A DNA stretch of 30,704 bases from CAZAQB01 sp964487155 (lineage in GTDB: Bacteria; Pseudomonadota; Gammaproteobacteria; Nitrococcales; Nitrococcaceae). Below are positions 1 to 8,248 of the stretch, in pieces. The notes under the pieces are model-generated. The model saw only the letters and a list, made by a program, of their open reading frames with translations, did not search any database and had not been told where the DNA came from. The translations under genes and the position numbers were made by a program. The stretch is from positions 1 through 30,704 of the forward strand of contig CAZAQB010000026.1 in NCBI GenBank assembly GCA_964487155.1. Reading direction: 5' to 3'. Numbering within the stretch: position 1 is the stretch's first letter; each line of letters begins with the position of its first letter.

Positions 1-53
1 GCCCCGTTTGCCGCCGCCGCAGTAGATCATCCCTAAGTCCGACAGGCTGCTAG
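1..53 (-). repeat. Partial copy of the 30331-30664 repeat element (end only)
   Basis: Bases 32-53 are identical over 22 nt to the reverse complement of the left end of the element at 30331-30664, and cgcagtag at 18-25 also matches that copy at the corresponding place. The rest of this copy lies outside the window. The final CTAG supplies the stop codon of the neighbouring TerB-like gene. Seen directly in the sequence; the element family is not identified. Confidence 0.75.
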
Positions 54-538
54 TGGTGGAAGTGGTCGGCGAGTTCCAGCAGCAGTGCCTTCTTGCGGGC
101 ACCGAAGCGTTCGTGGGGCCCGTAGGGATAGCGGCCCACCGAGGCGGCGCCGATGTCCAGGCAGTACTCCAGGACGGCCCGGCGCCGGCGCTCGTTCACC
201 GCCGGGTCGGAGTGGTCGAAGATCACGCAGGCGGCCAGCCGGCGGATCTCCGGCAGCATGCCGGAGCGCGGCGGCTGCCCCAGGAAGCGGTTCACGAAGG
301 CCTCCGCGTCGGCGCTGGTCACCACGGCCTCCCCGCCCGCCTCCTCCGACAGCTCACGGACCCGCCGGCGGGCGAATTCGTAGACCAGGTTGGCCTCAGC
401 CGGCCGGCAACGGCCGTCGGCCCAGGCCATCTCCACCAGGGGAATGAGGTCCAGCAGGTAGACGGCGGGGCCGTTGATGCCGTGCAGCTGTTCCAGGGCA
501 TCGAGGGCGAGCTGTCGGTCGTCGCAGGCCACCGCCAT
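50..538 (-). CDS. TerB-like domain protein, function unknown
   Basis: A 162-residue protein with no signal peptide or membrane segment. Residues about 28-55 (LLDLIPLVEMAWADGRCRPA followed by E-A-N-L-V-Y-E-F) have the hydrophobic helix plus acidic A-D-G-x(3)-P-x-E pattern of TerB/tellurite-resistance-like helical domains; the remainder is helical and charged and gives no catalytic motif. The ATG at 538 follows a GGAG about 10 nt upstream. The stop codon TAG (50-52) lies inside the end of a mobile repeat, so the native C-terminus may have been replaced; the protein now ends in H-F-H-H. It sits 130 bp downstream of the FHA/phosphatase/kinase operon on the same strand and may be a distant member of it. 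Gene call is good; the domain assignment is by eye and the function is unknown. Confidence 0.7.
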   Translation of the reverse strand: MAVACDDRQLALDALEQLHGINGPAVYLLDLIPLVEMAWADGRCRPAEANLVYEFARRRVRELSEEAGGEAVVTSADAEAFVNRFLGQPPRSGMLPEIRRLAACVIFDHSDPAVNERRRRAVLEYCLDIGAASVGRYPYGPHERFGARKKALLLELADHFHH

Positions 539-668
539 GGCGTAGGGCTCCGTGCGGGGGGGCGTATCGTCCCGGCAACATTAGGCCAGATCGACTCGAA
601 AGGGAAGTTGCGGCCGCTACTTACCGTCGAGTCCGATAGGCATGGATCGTGCCACGCGAGGCAGCTGC

Positions 669-1025
669 TCAGTCCTGCTGCTCGGGCAGCATGTAGGCGG
701 TGCTGGACAGCGGGGCCGCCTCCTCCTGGAACTTGAACACGGTGTAGCCCAGGCGCAGCTCATCGCCGTGGATCAGGGCCTGGCGCTGCACCCGGGTGCC
801 GTTGACGAAGGTCCCGTTGGTGCTGTCCAGGTCCACCACCTGGTACTCGAAGCTGCCCTCGAGGTAGCGGCTGGGACGACCCTCCACCAGGGCGTGGGCG
901 CTGCTCACGGACAGGTCATCGAGCTGAATGTCGTTGGCGGGGCTGCGCCCGATCCGCATCAGGGGCCGTTGCAGCGCGAAGCGCTGCACCACCACGCCGT
1001 CCACCAGCAGGGCCAGGTTCGGCAT
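669..1025 (-). CDS. FHA domain protein
   Basis: A 118-residue protein made almost entirely of one forkhead-associated domain, a phosphothreonine-binding module. The diagnostic features are visible in order: MRIGRSPANDIQLDD (the G-R-S phosphopeptide loop, residues about 23-38), SVSSAHA (the S-x-x-H element, about 39-45) and DSTNGTFVNG (about 67-76). The ATG at 1025 has GGAGGA upstream, inside the 3' end of the phosphatase gene, with 4 nt between the genes, so it is the third gene of a kinase-phosphatase-FHA operon. The likely role is reading the phosphorylation state set by its neighbours; the partner cannot be named from sequence. There is no type VI secretion gene nearby, although FHA/PP2C/kinase trios often regulate such systems. 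Confidence 0.9.
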   Translation of the reverse strand: MPNLALLVDGVVVQRFALQRPLMRIGRSPANDIQLDDLSVSSAHALVEGRPSRYLEGSFEYQVVDLDSTNGTFVNGTRVQRQALIHGDELRLGYTVFKFQEEAAPLSSTAYMLPEQQD

Positions 1026-1029
1026 TGGA

Positions 1030-1767
1030 TCAGTCCTCCAGGATGTCCACCAGGAACACGGTGATGTTGTCGGGGCCGCCCGCGTCGTTTGCCGCGGCCA
1101 GCAACTCGGCCACCCGCTGCTGCGGGGCGCCGTCCTCCGCCACCCGGGCGGCGATGTGGGCCTCGTGCACGCTTCGAAAGAGCCCGTCGGAGCACAGCAG
1201 GTAGCGGTCCCCGGGCAGGGGGTCCAGGGCCTGCACCTCGCTGTCCACGGCCTCGCCGAGGCCCACTGCCCGGGACAGAACCTGGCTGTAGGGTACGCAC
1301 TCGCCGCGCTCCGGGGTGAGAGTGCCGTTGTCCACCATCGCCTGGGCCAGGGTGTGGTCCCGGGTCAGGCGCGCCAGGGTGCCGTCCCGCCAGCGGTAGG
1401 CGCGGGAGTCCCCCGCATGGGCCACCCAGCCCTCACCGGGGCGCAGCAGCAGGGCCACCACGGTACTGGCCATGCCCCGCAACTCGGGGTGGTCGCGCTG
1501 CTCCTGGCGCAGCGCCTGGTGGGCGGCCTGCACTGCGCCGGCCAGGCGCTGCGGGCTGTCTCGGCGGGGCGCGCCCTGGAGTCCCCGGCACAGCGCCCGG
1601 CAGGCCAGTTGGCTGGCCCGATCCCCCGCCGGGGCGCCGCCGACGCCGTCCGCCACCACGGCGACCAGGCGGCCGGCGTCCCGGTCCAACTGCCACTCCA
1701 GGGCGTCCTCGTTGCGGCGGCGCTCCTGGCCCGGGTCGCTGGCCCCGAAGGCCCGCAGGCGGCTCAC
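1030..1767 (-). CDS. PP2C-type Ser/Thr protein phosphatase
   Basis: A 245-residue cytoplasmic phosphatase of the PPM/PP2C (Stp1/PrpC/PppA) family, which uses two metal ions to hydrolyse phosphoserine and phosphothreonine. Family motifs are all present: R-x-N-E-D near residue 20, VVADGVGG with the metal-binding Asp about residue 40 and following Gly, GDSRAYRW, LLCSDGLF, and the C-terminal GGPDNITV. The start is GTG at 1767, overlapping the TGA of the kinase gene by 4 nt (GTGA), which indicates translational coupling. It should reverse the activity of the kinase encoded just upstream. Length is usual for the minimal bacterial PP2C domain, with no extra domains. Confidence 0.93.
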   Translation of the reverse strand: MSRLRAFGASDPGQERRRNEDALEWQLDRDAGRLVAVVADGVGGAPAGDRASQLACRALCRGLQGAPRRDSPQRLAGAVQAAHQALRQEQRDHPELRGMASTVVALLLRPGEGWVAHAGDSRAYRWRDGTLARLTRDHTLAQAMVDNGTLTPERGECVPYSQVLSRAVGLGEAVDSEVQALDPLPGDRYLLCSDGLFRSVHEAHIAARVAEDGAPQQRVAELLAAANDAGGPDNITVFLVDILED

Positions 1768-4040
1768 GAGGCGGTCTCCCGCAGGCCGGGGCTGTCGGCC
1801 AGCCGGGCACTGGCCCGGCGCAGGGCGTCTGCCATCTCGACGGCGCTGCGGTAGCGGCGGTCGGGGCGCTTGCGCAGGGCCCGGGCGACGATGCGCCCGG
1901 CGCTGGCGGGCAGCTCCGGGCGCAGCTCGCGGACGTCGGTGGGCTGGGTCTTGGCGATCTGGTAGGCCAGCGCCGCCAGGTTGTCGCCGCTGAAGGGAAG
2001 TGCGCCCGCCAGCAGCTGGTAGAGGGTGACGCCCAGGCTGAAGACGTCGGCCCGGCCGTCCACCGGATCCCCGGTTAGCTGTTCCGGGGCCATGTAGGAC
2101 GGCGTGCCGAGCACGGCCCCGGTGCGGGTGCGGGAGCTGTCCGCCACGCGGGCGATGCCGAAGTCGGTGATCTTGATGCGGTCGTCCGGGGCGTTGTAGA
2201 TGAGGTTGCCGGGCTTGATGTCCCGGTGCACCACCCCCTGGCGGTGGGCGTAGTCCAGGGCGTCAGCCACCTCTGCCAGCAGCCGCAGCAGCTGCTCCAC
2301 CGGCAGCAGCCGGTCGGCTTCGGTGAAGTGGGTAAGGTTCTCCCCGGCCACGTAGTCCATGGCGATGAACGCCAGCTCGTCTTCCTCGCCGACGTCGTAG
2401 ACGGTGACGATGTTGGGGTGGCTGAGCCGGCCGGCGGCCTCGGCCTCCCGGGCGAAGCGCTCGCGGACGCTGGCCAGCTCCCCGCCGTCGAACTGGGCGA
2501 ACTCCAGGGTCTTGATGGCCACCCGGCGGCCGATCTTGGGGTCATGGCCCAGGTAGACGGTGCCCATGGCGCCGCGGCCGAGCTCCCGCTCCAGCCGGTA
2601 GCGCCCCAGGGTGGGACGCTGCAGGGCCTGGGGATCCAGTACCAGGGTGCCGGTCAGGCCGGCGGCCGAGCCGGCGGGATGGGCGTTCACCTGGCGCAGG
2701 CTGCGCAGATGCTCGGCCACGTCCCGGTAGTCGCGCTGGTGGCGGCGCACACGGCGGAAGACCCGCTCGGCGGCGGGGTAGCTGCGGCGCCGCTCCAGGG
2801 CGAGTCCGACCGAGTAGAGCATCTCCAGCACCGGGTCGCTGGCCGGCGCGGGTGCCAGGGTCTCGAAGGCGGCCAGGTGCTGGCCCGCCTCGATCTGGAA
2901 CGCGGCCAGGGTGCGGCGCAGGCGCTCCTCCTCCCGCATCCGGGCATGCTCGCGGCGCCGCCGCCGGGCCCACATCCGCACCGGCGCGAACCCCGCCAGC
3001 AGCAGTGCCAGGCCGCTGCCCGCGGGCAGCCATACCTGCTGGTCGGCCAGCAGGCCGACGCAGGTTGCGGCGACCGCCAGAACCAGGGCCGAGGTCAATA
3101 ATGCCGCCCGGCCCAGGGGCAGGACCGGCACGGCAAGCAGCAGCCACAGCGCCGCCGCCAGGGGCACTGCCCGGCCACTCAGCTCAGCCCAGAAGGGCGT
3201 GTGGGCCGCCGCCCCTGCGGCCAACAGCGCCAGGCGGGCGGCGTTTGCCTCCAGGGTCTGGCGGCTCGCCGTGCCGAGCAGCAGCAGCTGGCCCTGCAGG
3301 CCCGGGCTGTCGCCGCGCCGCAGGCTTTCCCAGTCCACATGGCGCAGGTCCACGGCGCGCGGGTGGCCGGGCAGGTACACGCCGCCGGCCAGATCGGTGG
3401 CCAGGCGCAGTTCGCCCAGGGACAGCCCGGCGCCCTGCTGCCAGATCGGGCCGGCCCCCTGGAGCGCAGCCAGAGCCACCAGCTCCGGCCCCGCCAGGGG
3501 CGCCTCCCGGGAACCCTGGACCAGGGCCACGCGGCGCGCCTGCAGGGACGCCGGCGAGCCGGAAGGGGGGACCATGGGGCGCAGGGGCAACATCCGGGGC
3601 CAGCCGGGAGGAGGCATGGACGGGCCCCGGGAATCCACTGTCACCTCGACTGTGGGCGCGAGTCCGGGGCCGGCTACCGGGATGCCCCGAGCGGCCAGGA
3701 TCCGGCCCAGGGCCTGGCCCTGGGCAGACCAGCGATAGGCCTGCGCGGTGCCGGCATCCAGGAGCACGGCCACACCCCGGGGAGCGGCCAGGGCGACGCC
3801 GTCCAGAGCGTCGGTGATCGCGCCGAGGGCCGCCGCGGGGGGCAGATCCGCCGGCGCCGCCGCCACCGCCACGCCGCCGGCGCGCACCGGAGGCAGGCTG
3901 CGCGAGGCCAGCTCGAATGCCAGGCGGTCCAGAGCATGGACCCCGGGGGTGTCCGGGGACAGGGCCGCAAGCCCGGCGGCAGCGCCGAGGATCAGCAGCG
4001 GCAGGACGAGCGGTGGGGCGCGGGTGCTGCCAGCGGGCAC
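1764..4040 (-). CDS. Transmembrane Ser/Thr protein kinase with CHASE2-like N-terminus
   Basis: A 758-residue membrane kinase. An N-terminal hydrophobic helix (about residues 9-27) is followed by roughly 260 residues that would lie outside the membrane and resemble a divergent CHASE2 sensor, then closely spaced hydrophobic helices (about 290-355), a linker with a TPR-like stretch (LALERRRSYPAAERVFRRVR), and a complete Hanks-type kinase domain from about residue 480. Catalytic features: glycine loop GRGAMG, VAIK lysine about 510, HRDIKPGN aspartate about 607, DFG about 626, and APE in YMAPEQL. The GTG start at 4040 has GGAGAG upstream. First gene of the operon with PP2C and FHA. The sensed signal is unknown and the CHASE2 label is an inference from topology and family arrangement; kinase identity is secure. 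Confidence 0.93.
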   Translation of the reverse strand: MPAGSTRAPPLVLPLLILGAAAGLAALSPDTPGVHALDRLAFELASRSLPPVRAGGVAVAAAPADLPPAAALGAITDALDGVALAAPRGVAVLLDAGTAQAYRWSAQGQALGRILAARGIPVAGPGLAPTVEVTVDSRGPSMPPPGWPRMLPLRPMVPPSGSPASLQARRVALVQGSREAPLAGPELVALAALQGAGPIWQQGAGLSLGELRLATDLAGGVYLPGHPRAVDLRHVDWESLRRGDSPGLQGQLLLLGTASRQTLEANAARLALLAAGAAAHTPFWAELSGRAVPLAAALWLLLAVPVLPLGRAALLTSALVLAVAATCVGLLADQQVWLPAGSGLALLLAGFAPVRMWARRRRREHARMREEERLRRTLAAFQIEAGQHLAAFETLAPAPASDPVLEMLYSVGLALERRRSYPAAERVFRRVRRHQRDYRDVAEHLRSLRQVNAHPAGSAAGLTGTLVLDPQALQRPTLGRYRLERELGRGAMGTVYLGHDPKIGRRVAIKTLEFAQFDGGELASVRERFAREAEAAGRLSHPNIVTVYDVGEEDELAFIAMDYVAGENLTHFTEADRLLPVEQLLRLLAEVADALDYAHRQGVVHRDIKPGNLIYNAPDDRIKITDFGIARVADSSRTRTGAVLGTPSYMAPEQLTGDPVDGRADVFSLGVTLYQLLAGALPFSGDNLAALAYQIAKTQPTDVRELRPELPASAGRIVARALRKRPDRRYRSAVEMADALRRASARLADSPGLRETAS

Positions 4041-4222
4041 CGGACTCTCCAGCGGCGCGGCATCGGGGGATAACCGCGGAGCCTACCGGGGAGCGGCATT
4101 GCAGGGTGCGAACTGGTTGGCCTTTCCGAGGCCTGCCGGCAGTACTCGAAACTCTTTCTGCCGCCCCACCGCGGGCGGGCCGTGGCGGGGCGCCAGCCAT
4201 CCCGCCGGCACCGGACTCGGGG

Positions 4223-5353
4223 TCAGTCCCGGCGCGTCGGCTGCCGCTGTGGCTCCAGGTCCGCGGATGCCTGGCCCTGGGAGCCCGTGCCCTGGTAGAC
4301 GTGGCTCTCCAGGTAGCGCTCGTGGGCGTGGCGCAACAGCACCACCACCACGGCGGCGACCGGCAGCGCCAGCAGCACGCCCACGAAACCGAACATCTGG
4401 CCGCCGGCCAGCACGGCGAAGATCACCGCCACCGGGTGCAGGCCGATGCGGTCTCCTACCAGCCAGGGGGTGAGCACCGTGCCTTCCAGGGCCTGGCCGA
4501 GCAGGAACACGCCCACCACCAGCAGCAATTCCAGCGACAGAGGTCCGAACTGCACCACGGCCATGGTGCCGGCGGCAGCGATACCGACGATGAATCCCAG
4601 GTAGGGGATGATGTTCACCAGGCCGGCCAGGGTGCCGATGAGCAGCGCCAGGTTGAGGCCCACCAGCCACAGGCCGATGGAATAGACCACCGCCAGGGCC
4701 AGCATCACCAGCAGCTGGCCCCGCAGGAAGGCGGCCACCACCTCGTCGCATTCCGCGGCCAGTTGGCTGATGCGGGGCTCAAGACTTCGAGGCAGCAACT
4801 CGCGGACGCGCTCCACCAGGTGATCCCAGTCGCGCAGCAGGTAGAAGGTCACCACCGGGATCAGCGCCAGCTGTCCGAGCAGCCCGGCCAGGGCGAGACC
4901 CGACTGGGTGAATCGGCGGAACACAGCCGCCGCCACATTGCCGGTGGACTGCCAGTGCTCCGCCAGCACCTCCCGCAGGCTCTGCAGCTCCATGGGGGGA
5001 AGCTCCAGCCCCGCCTCCCGGCGCAGCCAGGGCAGAGCTGTACTCTGCAACCAGTCCACCGCCTGGGGCAGCAGGCTCTGCAGCAGGCTCAGCTGCGCTC
5101 CCAGCAGCGGCAGCAGCAGCACGACCGCACCGGCGAAGGCCAGGCTGAGAGCAGTGAACACGGTGAGCACGGCACCGGTGCGGCCGATCCCCAGTCGCTC
5201 CAGGCGGTCAGCCAGGGGATCGGCGAGGTAGGCGAGCAATGCCCCCACCAGGAACGGCGCCAGGATCGGGCGCAGCAGGTAGATGAGGGTCGCGCCCAGC
5301 ACCAGGGCCGCCAGCAGCGGCCAGGCTCGGGCGTCGGAGAGATGGTCGCGCAA
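4223..5353 (-). CDS. AI-2E family (PerM/YdiK-type) membrane transporter
   Basis: A multi-spanning inner-membrane protein of the AI-2E transporter family. It shows two N-terminal helices (LYLLRPILAPFLVGALLAYLA-like segment, here LIYLLRPILAPFLVGALLAY, then A-D-P-L-A-D-R-L-E-R-L-G), a long soluble segment, and the C-terminal helix cluster with LIPVVTFYLLRDWD and NIIPYLGFIVGIAA, which are characteristic of the family. I prefer the TTG at 5353, giving 376 residues, because GAGGAG lies 6 nt upstream; the longer reading to TTG 5419 begins inside a likely -35 box and adds a non-hydrophobic tail. Substrates in this family vary (signals, ions, small metabolites), so none is assigned. It stands alone, 182 bp upstream of the kinase gene. 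Confidence 0.88.
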   Translation of the reverse strand: MRDHLSDARAWPLLAALVLGATLIYLLRPILAPFLVGALLAYLADPLADRLERLGIGRTGAVLTVFTALSLAFAGAVVLLLPLLGAQLSLLQSLLPQAVDWLQSTALPWLRREAGLELPPMELQSLREVLAEHWQSTGNVAAAVFRRFTQSGLALAGLLGQLALIPVVTFYLLRDWDHLVERVRELLPRSLEPRISQLAAECDEVVAAFLRGQLLVMLALAVVYSIGLWLVGLNLALLIGTLAGLVNIIPYLGFIVGIAAAGTMAVVQFGPLSLELLLVVGVFLLGQALEGTVLTPWLVGDRIGLHPVAVIFAVLAGGQMFGFVGVLLALPVAAVVVVLLRHAHERYLESHVYQGTGSQGQASADLEPQRQPTRRD

Positions 5354-5392
5354 GATCGCCTCCTCGGGCGGCCTGCCGCCCCGTAGCGGCCC

Positions 5393-5419
5393 AGCATAAC
5401 CTAGCGAAACGCTGATCAA
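5393..5419 (-). promoter_or_regulatory. Possible sigma-70 promoter for the AI-2E family gene
   Basis: On the minus strand TTGATC (5414-5419) and TATGCT (5393-5398) are separated by 15 bp and lie about 40 bp upstream of the preferred TTG start at 5353. Spacing is short of the ideal 17, so this is a candidate only. Confidence 0.35.
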
Positions 5420-5734
5420 ATCGTCGCGGCGGCGAGGAATTGATCAGCGCTTCCCCGGCCTCACGCATGGTTCGAATTCACTTCCGGGGGCGGGGCTGCG
5501 ACAATCCCCCGGGTGTCGGGGCCAGGCACCGGTTCCGGTGGGGGAGAGAGCGGATTCCGGTGGGTCCGCCGAGCCGCGCAGCAGGCCGCACCGCGCGCGG
5601 CTGCAGGCCATGATGCCTTGGGCTGGCATTGCCGGCAGGGCACCGCCCGGCGTGCCCGTGCGGGGCGATCCATTGCGCCTTTTGGCGGGCGGCGGCCGCC
5701 CGGCCGGCGTGATCCTTTGGAGGGGGAGAATCAA
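5420..5734. other. Divergent intergenic region, no gene seen
   Basis: 315 bp between the AI-2E family gene (minus) and the MotA-like gene (plus). A reading frame is open through much of it on the plus strand, but it has no protein-like composition and the convincing ribosome-binding site is at its right edge (GGAGGGGGAG before GTG 5735). I see GC-rich short palindromes but no strong promoter, small gene or RNA. Confidence 0.5.
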
Positions 5735-6889
5735 GTGCAGCACCGAGCCCAAGTCCTGCTCTGGATGACCCTGTTCCTGGGCCTGGTGGCCGGCGTGTGC
5801 TGGCTGTTCCAGGGGCCGCTGCTGCAGGCCTTCCTTTCCAATATCGCCTTCAACGGCATGATTCTCGGGGTGCTGCTGGTGGGCATCCTGGTGAACTACC
5901 GCCAGGTGCTGATCCTGGGCCCGGAGGTGCGCTGGATCGGGGCGTTCCGCAACGCCGGCGGCAGCGCCGGGCCGCTGCCGCTGCCCAGGACCCGCCTGCT
6001 CGGCATGCTCGCCCGGCAGCTGGAACGGGAACGCTCGGAGCGCTTCAGCCTGTCCGCCATGTCCCTGCGCACCCTGCTGGACGGCATCCGGGCGCGTCTG
6101 GACGAGTCCCGCGACCTGTCCCGCTACTTCATGGGACTGCTGGTGTTCCTGGGCCTGCTGGGTACTTTCTGGGGGCTGCTGGACACCCTGCGGGGGGTGG
6201 GGTCGGTGATCTCCGGGCTGAGCATCGAGAGCGGTGATGCCGCCGCCACCTTCGAGAGCCTGAAGACAGGGCTCGAGCAGCCGCTGTCCGGCATGGGCAC
6301 GGCCTTCAGCTCCTCGCTGTTCGGTCTCGCAGGCGCCCTGGTGCTGGGCTTTCTGGACTTGCAGGCGGGTCACGCCCAGAACCGCTTCTACAACGATCTG
6401 GAAGAGTGGCTGGCGAGCCAGACCAAGCTCGCCGGCGGCGCCTTCGGCGGCGATGGCGAGGGCTCGGTGCCCGCCTACATCCAGGCGCTGCTGGAGCAGA
6501 CCTCGGACAGCCTGGACAAGCTCCAGCGCATCATGGCGCGGGGCGAGGAGGAGCGCCGCGGTGCGGACCAGCGGCTGCTGCAGCTCACCGAAGAGATAGC
6601 CTCGCTGGCGGAGCAGTCCCGCAGCGAGCAGAAGGGGGTGATGAGCCTGACCCGCACCCAGGCCGAACTCAAGGGGGTGCTGGAGCGCCTCGCCGACAGC
6701 CAGGGGGGCGACGCCGACTACCGCGAGCATGTGCGCGAACACCTGCGCCAGACGGCCAACGGCATCGGCTATCTGCGCGCCGAACTGCAGGCCGACCGGG
6801 AGCGCCTGGTGGAGGAGCTGCGCCAGGAGCTGCGGCTGCTGATCCGCACCATGGCCCGGATCGCCAACGGCGAACGGCCCGAGGAGTAG
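5735..6889 (+). CDS. MotA/TolQ/ExbB-like proton channel protein with coiled-coil tail
   Basis: A 384-residue inner-membrane protein of the MotA/TolQ/ExbB superfamily. Helices 1-2 occupy about residues 7-50; the signature channel helices follow (LLVFLGLLGTFWGLLDTL and SGMGTAFSSSLFGLAGALVL, about 130-210). The last 150 or so residues are charged and heptad-like, forming a cytoplasmic coiled-coil tail that TolQ and ExbB lack. I chose GTG 5735 because GGAGGGGGAG sits just upstream and the next residues lead into the first helix. It is followed after 10 nt by a MotB/OmpA-like partner, so the two should form an ion-driven stator-like complex anchored to peptidoglycan. No flagellar, Tol or Ton genes are nearby, and its machine is unknown. 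Confidence 0.88.
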   Translation: MQHRAQVLLWMTLFLGLVAGVCWLFQGPLLQAFLSNIAFNGMILGVLLVGILVNYRQVLILGPEVRWIGAFRNAGGSAGPLPLPRTRLLGMLARQLERERSERFSLSAMSLRTLLDGIRARLDESRDLSRYFMGLLVFLGLLGTFWGLLDTLRGVGSVISGLSIESGDAAATFESLKTGLEQPLSGMGTAFSSSLFGLAGALVLGFLDLQAGHAQNRFYNDLEEWLASQTKLAGGAFGGDGEGSVPAYIQALLEQTSDSLDKLQRIMARGEEERRGADQRLLQLTEEIASLAEQSRSEQKGVMSLTRTQAELKGVLERLADSQGGDADYREHVREHLRQTANGIGYLRAELQADRERLVEELRQELRLLIRTMARIANGERPEE

Positions 6890-6899
6890 CGCCGCCGCC

Positions 6900-8219
6900 A
6901 TGTTCAGCCTCGGGCGCCGGGAGCGCAGCAGCGTCAACATCTGGCCTGCCTTCGTCGACGTGCTGGCCACGCTGCTGCTGGTGCTGGTGTTCCTGTTGCT
7001 GATGTTCGCGATCACCCAGTTCTATCTGAGCGACGCCCTGTTCGGCCGCAACCGGGCCCTGGAGGAACTGCGCGCCCAGGTGGCGGAGCTGGCCGAGACC
7101 CTGTCCCTGGAGCGCGCCGAGGCGAGTCGCCTGCAGCAGCAGGTGCAGAGCCTGAGCAGCCGCCTGGAGGCCACCATCGGCGCCCGGGACCGGGTCAGCC
7201 GCCTGCTGCAGACCAGCCAGCAGGAGGCCGAGAGCCTGCGCGAGGAACTCGCCGCCGCCGAAGAGCGCATCCAGGTGGGGGAACGCACCCTGGAGCTGCG
7301 GCTCAAGGAGCTGGCCTCCCTGCAGGCGGACATCGACGCCCTGCGGGAGGTGCGCCGCAAGCTGGAGGCCCAGGTGGGCACCCTCTCCGAGCAGCTTGAG
7401 GCGAGCCGGGCCGAGGCCGGCGAGCTGCGCGACCGCAGCCAGAGCCTGCGGGCGGAGCTGGAGGACGCCCGCGAGCGCACCCTGCTGGCCCAGGAGGAGA
7501 TCCAGGAGCGGGAGATGCGCATCCGCGACCTGGTGGCGGAGGTGGAGAAACGCAGCGCGGCGCTCTCCGAGCAGCGCCGGCTCACCGACGACGCCACCGC
7601 CCGGATCGCCGACCTGCGCCAGCAGATCCAGGCGCTGCGCCAGCAGATAACCTCGCTGTCGGCGGCCCTGGAGCTGAAGGAGCAGACCGTCACCGAGCAA
7701 CGCACCCGCATCGAGGACCTGGGCGCGCGCCTCAACCTGGCCCTGGCCCGCAAGGTGGAGGAGCTCTCCCGCTACCGCTCCGAGTTCTTCGGCCGGCTGC
7801 GGGAGGTGCTCGGCGGTCTGGAAGACATCCGCGTGGTGGGCGACCGCTTCATGTTCCAGTCAGAGCTGTTCTTCGCCAGCGGCTCCGCGGAGATCGGCGG
7901 CGACGGCCGCCAGAAGCTGGCCCGGGTGGCGGAGGTTCTGGAGGAGGTCTCCGAGCGGATACCCGAGGGGATCGAGTGGGTGCTGATGGTGGAGGGCCAT
8001 ACCGACCGCCGGCCCATCAGCACCGAGCGTTTCCCATCCAACTGGGAGCTGTCCACGGCCCGGGCCACGGCCATCGTGCACTACCTGATCGACCGGGGCA
8101 TCGACCCCCGCAACCTGGCCGCCGCCGGCTTCGGCGAGTATCACCCCCTGGAGCCGGGCAATACCCCGGCGGCCTACGCCCGCAATCGCCGCATCGAGCT
8201 GCGCTTGACTACGCCTTGA
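6900..8219 (+). CDS. MotB/OmpA-like protein with long periplasmic coiled coil
   Basis: A 439-residue protein. A single N-terminal helix (about residues 13-36) carries an Asp at residue 20 in PAFVDVLATLLLVLVF, the position of the proton-binding Asp of MotB/TolR/ExbD. About residues 50-290 are an almost uninterrupted heptad coiled coil rich in Leu, Glu, Arg and Gln. The C-terminal 130 residues are an OmpA-like peptidoglycan-binding domain: LFFASGSAEI, VEGHTDRRPI, SNWELSTARA and NRRIEL. The spacer is far longer than in MotB (a few tens of residues), implying reach across the periplasm or a force-transmitting rod. The start ATG 6900 follows GAGGAG that overlaps the stop of the upstream channel gene. 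Family assignment secure, function unknown. Confidence 0.88.
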   Translation: MFSLGRRERSSVNIWPAFVDVLATLLLVLVFLLLMFAITQFYLSDALFGRNRALEELRAQVAELAETLSLERAEASRLQQQVQSLSSRLEATIGARDRVSRLLQTSQQEAESLREELAAAEERIQVGERTLELRLKELASLQADIDALREVRRKLEAQVGTLSEQLEASRAEAGELRDRSQSLRAELEDARERTLLAQEEIQEREMRIRDLVAEVEKRSAALSEQRRLTDDATARIADLRQQIQALRQQITSLSAALELKEQTVTEQRTRIEDLGARLNLALARKVEELSRYRSEFFGRLREVLGGLEDIRVVGDRFMFQSELFFASGSAEIGGDGRQKLARVAEVLEEVSERIPEGIEWVLMVEGHTDRRPISTERFPSNWELSTARATAIVHYLIDRGIDPRNLAAAGFGEYHPLEPGNTPAAYARNRRIELRLTTP

Positions 8220-8248
8220 TGTCCGCTTTCCCGGCGCTGTTTGTCAAT

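Noticed and set aside
669..4040. Type VI secretion regulators (PpkA/PppA/Fha)
   Set aside because: The trio matches in function, but no structural type VI gene is in the window and the kinase N-terminus is CHASE2-like.
5444..7015. 523-codon minus-strand open frame over the MotA-like gene
   Set aside because: Gln/His/Leu-rich shadow; the plus-strand gene has clear channel motifs and a ribosome-binding site.
5735..8219. Zorya anti-phage system (ZorA/ZorB)
   Set aside because: The MotA/MotB-like pair with a coiled tail recalls ZorAB, but no ZorC, ZorD or ZorE-like gene lies nearby and the long rod is in the periplasmic partner rather than mainly in the channel protein.
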